From Puccinia triticina (taxonomy: Eukaryota; Basidiomycota; Pucciniomycetes; Pucciniales; Pucciniaceae), in NCBI RefSeq assembly GCF_026914185.1, contig NC_070567.1, forward strand, positions 1,240,001-1,304,000: a DNA stretch of 64,000 bases, written 5' to 3'. Shown here piece after piece: positions 21,369 to 32,894 of the stretch; within the stretch, counting starts at the first letter, position 1; every line of letters begins with the position of its first letter. A program made the translations under genes and the position numbers. Under the pieces are notes generated by a model. The model ran no database searches. It worked only from the letters and a program-made list of their open reading frames with translations, and was not told the DNA's origin.

Positions 21369-22009
21369 TTTTAATTTGAAGTTGGGTGTTGTTTAGTGAA
21401 CAGATTTGAAGAACCAAGTGTGAATGTGATAATATCTCAAAGAAACTGCTTAAGTTCAGTTTTATCAATGATCAATTGTGGTGATTTGGGATAGAGGTAG
21501 CTTAGAATTGGATTTTCTTGTGTAATGTCTGCCCTTTGGAGAATAAGCTGATGCCAGGAGATGATGAAAATAGATTAATGAAACTGTGTCAAAACATGTG
21601 GTGGATACAATCAAGATATTATCAAGGGAAGGACTCCAAAATGGTGAAATATGGAAAATATATTTCACACCAACTGGTTACTGGATAGTAAATAGGGGAG
21701 GAGATTTAAAGGAAATGCAAGACTGATTCCTAGTGTGTTGATATAATTGTAAAGTTATAATTTTTACTCTAACTTAAATCAAGGTGCAGCTCTGAAACTG
21801 TGATAACATATAAATGTTGACCAATGGAAATTTAATTAGTGATTGGCTTATTGGGTAGAAAAAGAAGGGGCAAAGACGGCATTTTATATCTAAAATATGA
21901 GGGGTGGCTGACCTGTGGTGAGAAGATAAGCTGAAACAGTGAAAATGAAACAGGCAAGAGTATTGAACAAGAGGGATGTCAATGAGGCATATGAAGCTGA
22001 TACAAGTAA
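21369..22009. other. upstream region of the secreted-protein gene
   Basis: AT-rich, no gene. Probably contains that gene's promoter; no element is clear enough to name. Confidence 0.4.
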
Positions 22010-22361
22010 TAAGGCCCTGTTTGGAGCCAATATAAATATAGGTGATATAATCATTGGTTAATTCAATAAAAACTACAAAATTCAACAGAAAGCCTCCAAA
22101 TATTTTTTCTAGGCAACCTACAATACTGGTCTCTTCAATTATGAAGTCAGATTTAACTGATTCAGCCATATTCAGTACTGTAGTACCATTATATTGCTTT
22201 TGACCAAAACAAAGCAATATAATGGTATTATGGTGCTGAAGATGGCTGAATCAGTTAAATCTGACTTCATAGTTGATGAGACTAGTAGTGTAGGTTTCCT
22301 CCAAAAAAAAATTGGAGGCTTTATGTTGAGGTTTTTATTTTTTATTGAATTTACAAATGAC

Positions 22362-24265
22362 TAGGGAACTTGCGGCTGCGCCGCAGAAATTGAACCTAAT
22401 TGAACTCATCTCATTGCGGCAATATTGAACTGTGTTGAATCCCTATGGAACACCAAGTCCCTCTTTGCTGAGAATGACATGCAGAGCGCAGAACAACCCT
22501 GCGCTTTTGCGCGCTGAACTTAAGATCGGGGATCAGCGAAAATCGCCGCTTTTTAGCAATCAGCGCAGTGTTTTTCCGATACTTCAGTGCTCAGCGCGTT
22601 TAGCGACCAAAAATGACTAATTCAACGGGGTTTACCGCTTTTTGCCGCTCAGCAGAGCGGTCTGACGCTACTTCACCGGTCAGTATAGCAAAATCCTGCC
22701 ATGGGCCGTTGAAAAAGCTTGCTAAAAATGTATCTCTTCTTTCTCTCAGAACAATCAGTAAAAAGCGTAGCGGGCCGCCCGCTGATAAAAGTGCTAGCAA
22801 AGCAGGCCTAAACCCGCTGCGTACAGCGCAGCGCTTGTGGTGTTGTGGATAGCTGGAAAAGGCCCAATGTATATAAATATATGTAATACATGTATATGCA
22901 TGTGTGTTGTATGTGTCGGTGATAGAGAGCACAACATTCAATTATTCTGCTTCTTGTTTTTGAATGATAATTGGGAAGCAGTGATGATGAAAACTGTCTT
23001 GTTCTGTACACACACACCAAAATCAGCATTTTTTTTGTATAGGGTTTTGGGGCGGACCAATTTCAAGGATCTTGTCAAGACAGATCTGTGATTGACTATG
23101 GATATGATGTGAGATGGAATGGTTAGATCCGGTGTATGTGGCCGCCGAGACGTACGCGGTATACTAATTCGTGTGTGTTCCCGGAGGTTGGTAACATAGG
23201 GGCGGGGAGTTGAAACTGCTCAAATCAGTAAAGTGAGGGCCCGATATGGCCAATTGCGATGCGGGAATGAGCCGGGAGTGAAGGTTGCTTGTGTGGATTA
23301 TTTTAACATGTTGGCTGTTGTGTCAATTGCCGAAACGGGTTGTGCTGCTGAGGTGTTTGGGAGGCGGTAAACGAAGTGAAATAGGCAGTGTGCTGTTTTT
23401 GGATCGGGTATTGTGTTGTAGCAAAGGAACTGGACGCCATTTATGGAGTATTGTGCTGGTGAATCAGGAAGTCGATGTGAGGAATTGTTGACTGGCTCGG
23501 CTAACGTGTAACCGCGAAATGGGTCGCAAAAGGCTATCGGAGGAGGCATTTGAACCGGTTTAAATCACATGTCGACGTCAATGGATATATTTAGGAATTG
23601 GCTCAAGGAGTGAGGAAGCGGTAGACCGGCGAGAAGCCGGACGCAAATAGATATTTGAGGTGTCATTCGAACCAATCAGAAATGTGAAACCGGTGTTAGT
23701 GCCGGAGGAGGCAACGAGGTGTGAAGCATCTATTGTTCCATATGCGGTGTTGCATTGTGATTTTTGGGTGGTCGTGAACTGCATTTAGAATTGGCTCGTT
23801 GAGTGAGGAAGCGGGAGACCGGCAAGAAACCGGACGGAAATAGATATTTGAGGTGTCATTCAAACCAATCAGAAATGTGAAACCGGTGTTAGTGCCGGAG
23901 GAGGCAACGAGGTGTGAAGCATCTATTGTCCCATATGCGGTGTTGCATTGTGATTTTTGAGTGGTCGTGAACTGCATTTAGAAATGGGATTGTCCGCTTG
24001 TGCGAATGGGTAAAAGCTGATGTGGGGTATCTCCCAGGCAACGAATATAAAAAGGGGGGGGGACTGTCATGATTAAGCGGGCAAGACCACCGGGAGGTAT
24101 TGATTGGCTTTTGCCGTGATTATCGTCCTCCCTGGCAGTGTCTCTGTTTGTGGATCTTTAGTTACGTTGATGCCTACTTTTATTGCACAGTATTTTGATA
24201 CCTTACATGGGGAAATGCTGCGCAAAAAAAGTAGTCATCGACGTAATTAAGGATTTTTAATTATG
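22362..24265. other. Insertion inside the palindromic element, no coding capacity recognised
   Basis: About 1.9 kb, GC-richer than its surroundings at its left part (22375-22850), with short ORFs on both strands that show no domains. Contains the 193-bp tandem duplication below. Ends could not be fixed, so its class is unknown. Confidence 0.5.
23592..23977. repeat. 193-bp tandem duplication
   Basis: Two adjacent copies (23592-23784, 23785-23977), both ending GTCGTGAACTGCATTTAGAA and differing at a small number of sites. Both contain AAATGTGAAACCGGTGTTAG. Confidence 0.9.
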
Positions 24266-24301
24266 TCACCTATATTTAAATTGGCTCCAAACGGGGCCTT
24301 A

Positions 24302-25153
24302 GTACTTCCCTCCTATATACAATTGATGATAAAAGAGGGAAAAGGTGGAGAATGAGAGTGAAGGAAGGGGGAAGGGGATCCAAAGTGCTTACCTAGTCCA
24401 GGGGAAGTGTTAGTACTTCCCTGCTGGACTAGGAGGGAGTGGGCCGGCGGGGTCTAAGAACTTGGTCGGAGGTTGACAGGTGAAACTCCCATGACTTGTC
24501 TGGTGAGGTCGCGGGAAGCGGCCTCACAAACAATCATAAATGAAAATGGTTGTCAAGAATTATGCACAACTAAAAAAATGCAAGTTGGCAACCATGGATG
24601 AGCAATTACATAACCACATACCCTTTCATAGCCAAGCAAGCACACGCCGGGATTTCTCACTGGCATGCTGGCAAGCCATGGCCTCCGGCTCCCGGGAAGC
24701 AGGCACACGCTTCAACTTCTTGCAGGATTCTTGGCAAGAATCACCGCCCGGCAAGCAGAAGAAGCGCCAAGGATGAATACATAGGTACATGCACCCACAC
24801 AAAGATGATTCCTCCCTGGCGAGTACCTTGATGTTGTACCTGCTTGCCGAGGTTCTTAGCGAGCAGGTACAAGGTAAGACTGCTTGCTGAAGACATCAGC
24901 GAGCAGGTACAAGGTACATACTTGTCCCGGAGGAATCTTTTGAGGCAAGCCAAAGAGATGATATCCTCACCGGGAAAATGATACCATTAAGGAGGAGGCT
25001 TTTGAGTATTGACCCTTTCTTGGATTCCCGAATCATCCCTGGCAAGCAAAGAAGCTCCAAGGTCTGCACTTGTCTGGAGGATTCCTTCGGCGCAAACACC
25101 TTGCACCTGCTTGCTGAGAAATCTTCCTCTTCAAGCAGGTTGTAGGTCAGCCT
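24302..25153. other. non-coding stretch with a small hairpin
   Basis: No gene. 24391-24432 pairs CCTAGTCCAGGGGAAG with CTTCCCTGCTGGACTAGG. TTAGTACTTCCCT occurs directly at 24299 and 24408. GAGCAGGTACAAGGTA is repeated at 24860 and 24901. Confidence 0.5.
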
Positions 25154-26363
25154 CACCAGGGGAGATATGTTCCCACTCCCCAGGGAGTGCCTTACCGTAA
25201 CTTTTTTCCATAACTGTGCTGGAGGCCTTTGGTAAAGCAATATTGAATAGGTATGAACAAGACTGGAAGTCAGCGTGGAAATCAGTTGGAAATCATCCTG
25301 AAATAAACCATAACTTGCCAAAAAATCATCCAGAACTCATCTATAATTCATCCAGAACTCATCCAGAATATAGTCCTTTCTTGGCTTCATGACCAGTGTG
25401 TCCTTTCCATGGAGATGTGAAAGGCCCAGCCTGTGATTTTTTCCCCCTCATGTACTCGCGTACATCAGGGGGACAATTGGTGTCTCAAAACAAATTTGTT
25501 ACTTTTCATGTGGCTGTGAAAGGCCCATCCTGTGATATTTCCACCTCAATGTACGCGCGTACATCAGGGTGACTATTAGCAAAGTGCAAAAAGGTTAACT
25601 TGCATGTGCACATGAGAATTTTGAAAAGCAAAGAATACAAAATTCACTAGATCATTTTCGTGCGGAGGACATGATATATGGCCAAAGTGAATTGGCACCG
25701 CAATCCAACCTTGACTTAGCTCAGACTTTCACCCTATTAAAACAGTTTTTTGTCATTTTTATCAGCCAAATTCAAATTAATTCCCGCATTTCCAAGAAAA
25801 TGGGTTTCAATTTCAATGACTGCAACATTACCACATTCCAAAAATCTAAACCCAATAATACCAAGTCGACTTTTACAGCCAAATTCAAATTAATTCCCGC
25901 ATTTCCAAGAAAATGGGTTTCAATTTCAATGACTGCAACATTACCACATTCCAAAAATCTAAACCCAATAATACCAAGTCGACTTTTATTTTAATTTTGT
26001 ACATCAGGGCATATAATGTGAATTACAAGAAACCCATTTTTTTGGAGGAATTACTTTTGAGAATGGGAATTTTGCTTTGCTATCCCTAAAAATCAGTAAA
26101 CAGGAGCAATTGATGAGTTGGACTTTGGTGAAATATCATTTCATCATATTTCTTCCTACAGTTGTACATAGAAAACAAAAGAATTCTACACAACATTGTG
26201 TTGACTTCCAAATCAATTGTGACTGACTTTTCACTAACTTCTCCATCCAATTTACTATTTTTGGGATGAGTTACTAATCCACATCAGGCTCACATCGGAC
26301 CAAAACTCACATAAAATTCAGCTCTGGCACTCCCTGGGGAGTGGGAACATATCTCCCCTGGTG
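25154..26363. repeat. 38-bp perfect inverted repeat flanking a repeat-rich 1.1-kb segment
   Basis: 25154-25191 (CACCAGGGGAGATATGTTCC and on) is matched perfectly in inverse at 26326-26363. Between them lie a 100-bp-spaced direct repeat (25416 and 25516, GTGAAAGGCCCA...GTACATCAGG, containing palindromic TGTACGCGCGTACA) and a 113-bp tandem duplication. No gene. These may be ends of an unrecognised element. Confidence 0.7.
25763..25988. repeat. 113-bp tandem duplication
   Basis: Copies 25763-25875 and 25876-25988, both starting CAGCCAAATTCAAATTAATT, essentially identical by eye. Confidence 0.9.
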
Positions 26364-26696
26364 CCTGGAGGAGCTGAAGAACATTCATCTCCGCCGATGA
26401 GGCGCACCCGCTCTCCTCAGCAAGTGCGTGTAACCTGCTTGCCCGCCCAGAACAATTCCTGGATCTTGGCAAGCAGGTGCCGGCTGCCGGAAGCTGCACA
26501 TAATACGTAGTTAATCTAGTATGTATGTACATCTTCTTTTTTTTTCGATGCAATAACCATGGGGATGTACCCAGAGGAGAATTGTTTAGGCTGGATTCAT
26601 CCCCCCGTCAAAGGGTCCCACAAACAGGTTTTTCATTGCCAACTCCCCCTTCCAGAATTGCAAGCTACCGACGGGGCAAGAAGATCCAACTTTATC

Positions 26697-27480
26697 TCAA
26701 ACACATGTATGATCATTCCGAAGCTGGCCTAGTCCCTTGGCAATGATCTCCTCTAGTGAGCGAGGAAGGGTGTGCAGGGTGGACTGCAGGACAACAGATC
26801 CTTGGACATTGCTTTTGGGAAGCTTGAGCTGCTCTAAGAATTCAGAGCTCGATTCAAGCATCTTGAGCTTCCACATATTCCCAAAATACTCCCTCCTCAT
26901 CAGCAAAGTCAGGCAGGGTAATATCTGGAAAATGCTTTCAGGATTGTTTTGATCAACTTGTGATGGACAGTGGGTTGAGCGCCTCCAAGCGTTCATCAAG
27001 CGCCTTGAAGAAGCCAATCCAATTGTTTGGTACACTCCGTCAGTTTTGGCCGGACTTCCTCCAGCGCGGGCCCAAAGCTCTCCTGATCGCCCGGCTGATG
27101 ACAAATTTGGCCACAGGATGGTTGCAGAGATGGCCCATTTGCCCCACCAGATTGCAGAACCGGGTGAACAGGGCCTCTGATAGCCGATTCAAGATCTCCT
27201 AGATCACCCTTGACACTTTCACATCCTGCAGGCTTCCTTCCACAAACTGAGAGCGTTCCGAACTGACTAAAACAAATTCCGAAGTCAGTCAGTTGTGGCC
27301 AGAAAACCCATTTGCCTATCCCACTTAAACGGGGTTTGGAAGAGACCATCAAGGATGATATTGGTCAACAAGCCTGGCGCTTCAGCTGCGCCCCTGTCGC
27401 ACTCAATCTTGACAAGAAGCTGGAGCAGGACAATGATTCACGGGTTGTTTGCGACGCTGCGCACGCCACAGAGCCGGTTC
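26697..27480 (-). pseudogene. Nop9-like (pumilio-repeat) gene relic
   Basis: Minus-strand reading in several frames gives ADPIRQVFKKSVGLYARI, then HPVA-like CNHPVAKFVISRAIR (about 27060-27120) and NVQGSVVLQSTLHTL (about 26780-26820). The latter resembles the GSVVLQ core of Nop9, a pumilio-repeat RNA-binding protein of small-subunit ribosome assembly. Frames switch repeatedly and stops occur, so nothing functional remains. The family call is from motif memory and moderate at best. Confidence 0.4.
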
Positions 27481-29530
27481 CTGCTGCTTTGCTTCTTTGT
27501 AATCCGGGCGTACAGCCCCACACTCTTCTTGAACACCTGTCGGATTGGATCAGCAGGGAGAGTTTGTGTTAATCAGGTATCCAAAGAGGAGGGCTTGGTG
27601 TGGAAGACGGAGCAGAGAGAGCATTGCTTCAAGCGCCATTGCAATGACTTCTTCCACCGCAAATTCTCCTCCATGATTTGCTGTCAGCCGGCTACACAGC
27701 GCAAGCCAGCGTAATACTTATACAAATAATTATAAATAATCTTAAATTAATATTTCACGTTTTTTTGTGACAGATATATATGTGATCTGTCACATCTAAT
27801 ATATTTCAGGTTTTGAAGCTCAATACGGAAAACTTCCTTAACTGTAAGTTTCCCAATCAAGTGAACCCAAGCTGTTGCTAAAACAAAAAAACCAGCCTTG
27901 TTCCGCAAACTAACAAAGTATGACAAAAACACCATTTAACGCAGCTTTGGCAGGCGTTGTTTCAGCCCCTAACCCTGACCAACAGTCAGGTGATGCACCA
28001 ATCCGTCCCAAACTCTGAATACATCAGCAAGAAAGGAATACTGATTTGTTGGCCTCAAACCTGTTAGTACAGTGCCGCACGCCTATAAAAGAAGGCATTC
28101 TCAGCAAGAAACTGACTTTCCTCATCCGCTCATTAATCATCCTCAGAAGCCTCGTAGCTATCCTAAAAAACCCTACTGCTTCACTAAGATTTGTTAGCTC
28201 AGCCAATTTGCCAACTCAGGCTATAATCTTGCGTCTGCAAATCTTGCACATCATACTGCCAACTTTGACCTAATCTTTTTATTGCCCAAACTTTGCTTCT
28301 CACTCTATCTGCACTACAGCTCGTACATAAAACTTTCTCAAAAAGACACCTCCCAATAATCTCTTGTGCTTTGCACCTTTATCCGTTTTCATCTTAGCAC
28401 CTTCATCTTCTGTCATCACGCACTTTTCTGCTATCCAAGCTTCTTAGCTAGCCTTACCCTTGCTCTGAGGTAAGAGCGGTGACCTGTTCCTCTTTCTATT
28501 CTTCTCTTCACACAAGTTGTATATGGTTCACAACCTAACCCAAAATAAATTTTCTCTTAGTTCTTTGCAATCTCACAATATAAATCCAAGTATATTGAAG
28601 TCTCAGAAACATGGAAAAAAAAATCAAGGGTTTTCCCTACAAATTAAAAAAAACAGAGAAAAAAAATCCTGGGTTTCCCCTTACAAGAGACAGCCTGACA
28701 AACATTTGGGTTTCCCCTAAAAAATACAAAAAAAACACCCAAAAAAAGCCACTGCCTACAAGAAAAAACAAACACCCCCACACCCTGCCACCTAACATCA
28801 GAAAGCTGATGTATTGTGGCCCACCATCCATCCCTGTCTAGCAGGGTTAAAAAATGGTGAGAGGAAGACCCCCAGCCATTAAGCACAAGGGGGGCCCACA
28901 AGTATTCCCCCGCCGGACTGCGCAAGTGCAACAGCGGACGGGGGTGAGACAATCCCCCGGCTGGAAGCCAGCCCGGAGAATTGCCTGAGGGAATAACCTT
29001 TGCAAAGGTGTCCTATTTATAGGCAGGAACACAGGTCAACTTCCACATTGAACCCATCCACGCTTCAATCATGTCTTCACCGCCACGTCAACCGTTGCAT
29101 GAGCCTCTTGAACGCCACGACACAGCCAATCACCCCTACCACTCATCAATCACCAGGGCCAGGAGTCAGCCCCGCTGCCATTTTTTTCATCAATTTACTG
29201 TTGGTATGCCAACCTCAACACCTACTCGGCTTCCATGAACTATGTACATAGGTCTCTTGAATTTGTTGCGCAACAAATCTTTGGATAGCTGACACATTCA
29301 TTAATCAGTTAAAGCTCATTTTCGGGCACCCACGAGTGATACAAAATACTGCGAAGTGCATTCGGCGTGTTTTTTGGGAAAGTCAATTTTGTTGTCTTGT
29401 GTGCCCTGCGCCTACAAAGCAGATTTTTGTGCGTTGAATTTCGCGAGGGATCATGTTGAAGTCGGTTTGACTTATTGGGCTCGTGGAAAAGTGAGGAGGA
29501 AGACACAGAGCTGGCCCATTGGATCCAGAT
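27481..29530. other. non-coding stretch
   Basis: No gene supported. 28600-28800 is a C/A-rich tract (TTTCCCCTTACAAGAG and similar) echoed weakly at 51840-51960. 28850-28990 is GC-rich with CCCCCGCCGGACTGCGC. Confidence 0.4.
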
Positions 29531-29534
29531 GCAT

Positions 29535-29715
29535 GACCAACACGGCCTTCTTGGCGAACAGAAGCTCAAGAGATACCTCAGATATATCGGAAACTAGCTC
29601 AACTCTCAGGCAAATTCAAAAGCCAAACCGGCACGGCCTGCTCGGCGAACAGAAGCTCAAGAGATACCTTAGATATATGGGAAGGCGGCTCAAGTCTTGG
29701 GCGAATTCAGGCAAG
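29535..29715. repeat. Imperfect tandem duplication of about 90 bp
   Basis: GGCGAACAGAAGCTCAAGAG followed by ATACCT(C/T)AGATATAT occurs at about 29553 and 29644. The two copies lie in different reading frames. Confidence 0.8.
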
Positions 29716-31600
29716 CGGTCTGCTCGGCCAGCCTTCCCATCACTACATTGCTGTCAACGCTAACCACCCGAGTTGCGGATATATTCAGTTGATCAAACTG
29801 GTCCAGAGATCTGGGAACAAGACTTGATGCTCTCGACGGCTGTCGTATCTGAGATGGTCCAGATCTATGGCCTGGTCTTGACCCCGCCGGAGAGGCTGGG
29901 CGATCTGATCAACTGGGAAGTGGCCGAGACCCTGAGCCAGCTCCGCTCGACGCTTACAACCTGTTTGTTTCCCTTATCTTCTCCAACTACCTCGACCCCG
30001 TTGATTGGCTCAAGTTCGGAAGAAGGGTATAATTGGGGGGCCAGACCGACGGCGCACCTCAACGGTGCTGATGCGCCGGACCTCAGCTGACGCCGGTCGG
30101 TCACCCGCAACCCCCCTTGCAACCAATCATTTGCTGAAGCCGATCTGAATCCTGCCCGTCTCCTTGGCCGTGACAGCAACCTTGCTATGTACACAAGATC
30201 CCCCACCCTCGCGCGCATGCTGTTGTCTTCTTTCTTGTTCACTCTACCCCCGCCGCATCCTTGCGTCCCTCCTCCTCCTCGACCTCCCTATGCAAACTAC
30301 ACTCAACGGCGCAGTCAGACTAGGAGATTTCTGCACGGCGGGCCAAGGCAATCGGCTCAAATTTGATTACGAGAGAGAGAGGCGAAGGCGTTGGAGGCGG
30401 GAGAATGGCTGTTAAGGTGTGGCAAGCGCTGGCTGAAGCGCACTATCCACAAGTTCCTTTGCATTATTGACCAGACCACAGCTTCATATTCTTGATGTAT
30501 TTTATTCTCATCTGTTGAAAATAATAGTGGGACTTCTGAAAGAGGATCAAACACCAATAACTTCAAAGCTTACATTTGTAAAACAAAGGTTCAACTGAAG
30601 TTTTGAAAAAAGGTAAAGAAGCAATTCTACAAACAGCTAGAAAAAAAACTTGGGCTAACAAGGGTAGGAAGTATTTGGAACAGTGGAATATGATTGTTTG
30701 AACTGGGGTACATATTTATGTCCTTCTGTTATTTATGATTATCGTTCAAATTCAAAGTAGGATGTCTATCTTCTGGTTGTCTTGTTGAAAACCAAGCATA
30801 ATATATGCAACCTGTTATTGAATCTGTTGAGATTGATTTTACAATTATTTTTTTTGAATATCAAGTAAAAAGCCACAGCTAAGTACAACAACAAAATATT
30901 AATTCATATTCGTAAGCCTGGTATCAAAACAACACCTGCTTGCAGGACCCAGCCCACCATTTTCAGAGGGATCAAACCACCCCCGATATGTTGGGCCCCT
31001 CTTAAAATATAACTTTTCTTATTTTTTGTTATTCTATCAAATAAATTTTATTATCATTCACTCCCTCACTTGGTATAGCTAGAAGAAATATATTTCTTGG
31101 CATCACCAAGCCTGACATTTGCTGTCTAAAACATGAATGCTGCAGGACCAGGACCACCTGACTCTGGACCCAGGCTTAACAAGGAGAGGGGAGCAGGGAG
31201 CACGAGAAGGCGGAGGTCTTGGAGTTGATGTTGCTTTTGTTATTGTTGTTTGGCTTGCGTCTTGCTCTGAGTGGGCCCGCGGGGTGGCCAGGCCTTGGGT
31301 GGCGTTAGAATTTTGTTGTTGCTGATGATTGTTGTTAGCTGGGATGACGGCGAGGGATATTGAAAGGGGCTTGGTGACCCCGCGGCGGGCCTTGAGGCCG
31401 TTGGTCGAGCTGGCGATACTGGCGGGTTGTGGCTCGACGGAGCAGGGGGCTGTTGTCGGACACGAGGAAGGAGTAGGGCAGGAGGTTGAGTGGGGGCCAT
31501 TGGGAGGAGTAGGGTCTGCTGTATGAATTGGAAGAGTATAACAACATTGAAAGCGAGCAAATTTGAAATTTACAACGCCAATTATGTAAACAAACATATC
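29716..31600. other. no recognisable gene; scattered coding-like fragments
   Basis: Open stretches at 29773-30090 (+), 30357-30566 (-) and a Pro/Ser/Gln-rich stretch at 31103-31597 (-) look partly coding-like but carry no domain I recognise and no credible splice structure. Confidence 0.35.
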
Positions 31601-31602
31601 GC

Positions 31603-32894
31603 TTATTCCGCTTCATAGGATTCGCAAGCTTCAGTGGCATTAATGGTAGCTTGGGAGAACAAAGTCCTCCAAGTAACAAGCCAAGTTCTGAGGCAAGTTT
31701 GAGAAGAACAACTATTGGTCTCTACGCATCTCGGCAAAATATAAAGGTCTATAAGAAACAAACAAGATTGAAAACAAGCTGAGAGTTTCTCGATATTATC
31801 GCCAAGAGTTATAGTAGGCACTTGTTGATCCTCAACAGCTAATGGCAAGAGATACATTAAACCACCGGTATAATTTTTGATTTCTTCAACTGATTCGTCT
31901 AGTGAGCGGAGTTGATGAGAAGACATTTCTGTGAAAATAGGTAGCTTGTTTTTGGCCATGCCACCAGTTGTCATTTTGTTAAAAAATAACTTGGATAGTT
32001 TGATTACTGGTATGAACGATTTGGTGAGCTCGATGACTGATCCTGTGTAGCTTCCCTGGTTTGGTTCCGCTAAGAAGAAAGCGTTGTTCAAGAGAAAATT
32101 AAGATGGTTCGCCGAGAGTTTCCACTGATCAGAAATTCGATGTAACTCGGATCCATGTGACCAGGTGACAACGGAATCAATCGATTGCAGGAGTTCGCCA
32201 ATGAATAGAGCTTGGACGTCAGTTTGATCGCCGGCTGGGAGGATGAGTGTTTCAATGAGCCGACGGCAGTTCAAAAAAAATGAATTGAGGTGAGTTCTCA
32301 ATACGTCCTTAATGAAGCAATCCAAACCGCGTAGTCTATAGCGCTTGAGCTCTTTGAAGTGCTGGTCATTTGTTAAGGTTGATTCGTATACCATTCCGGG
32401 AATGAGATCTTTGATCGCGCGAATTATTCGATGCAAAGTAAGTTCAAGTTTTGGTTGGATGGCTATCACGAGCTTCAGGGTAGGGGCCGGGTTGAGCCGC
32501 AGGCTGTTTGAGTCACCGAGGGCTTGCGAGAGACTGATGATCTGCTGTCGTAGAACGGGCAGCAGGTTAGAGTGTAGCTCGGTTAAGAGATATTTCTTCG
32601 AGCGCAGTCGGTTGATAGAGAGATCTGCCGGGGTATTATACAGTCCGAGAGTGTAGTCGTGGTTGGCCAGACGTGCCAAACCCTTCGCTGCAAATTCTGG
32701 AGGATTTGTGAGCCTAGTCAGCTTGGCCAGGCCTTAGAGAAGTTCAGACCGATGGTTTTGATGAAAAGCTTACCTACTTGGTTCCGGAACCGATGGGTTA
32801 CTATTGTATCGGTCTCATAGATGTCTACGAGTCCACTGGGCTCATCGATGTCTAGGAGTCCAATGGGCTCGTCGATGTCCAGTCCATTCGACAT
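31603..32894 (-). pseudogene. Hypothetical protein, paralogous family, copy A (frameshifted)
   Basis: Family of unknown function, paralogous to 36605-37814 over its whole length. Shared blocks include HRFRNQVG(K/E)LFI, LRSKKYLLTELHS, LTNDQHFKELKR, MAK(N/S)KLP(I/L)FTEMSSHQL and CLRTWLVTW near the C-terminus. The start is taken at ATG 32894 (MSNGLDIDEP). The N-terminus has a short repeat, LDIDEP(I/S)GL(L/V)DI. One base is missing near 32733, after FSKAWP, where copy B reads through; from about 32700 to the stop the frame is open (over 350 residues). No signal peptide or membrane segment. Downstream DNA (31522-31600) also matches that of copy B. I believe such families are expanded in Puccinia, from general knowledge. 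Almost intact, so a recent lesion or a sequence error. Confidence 0.7.

Larger units (their letters stand above)
22013..24298. mobile_element. Palindromic foldback element (GGCCC-TGTTTGG ends) interrupted by about 1.9 kb
   Basis: The left end GGCCCTGTTTGGAGCCAATA is answered at 24279-24298 by its inverse (two mismatches), followed on both sides by the same GGTGATAT/TCACCTATAT subterminal block. The left arm (22013-22203) folds onto 22204-22360, including a perfect 27-bp stem with GAAGTCAGATTTAACTGATT. The right arm then stops near 22361 and resumes near 24270, so the intervening DNA looks inserted. Flanks are TAA and TTA, close to but not an exact 3-bp duplication. PIF/Harbinger-like by its ends. 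Confidence 0.7.

Noticed and set aside
29773..30090. 105-residue plus ORF as a gene
   Set aside because: Coding-like composition but no domain, no homologue I recognise, and neighbouring duplications shift the frame.
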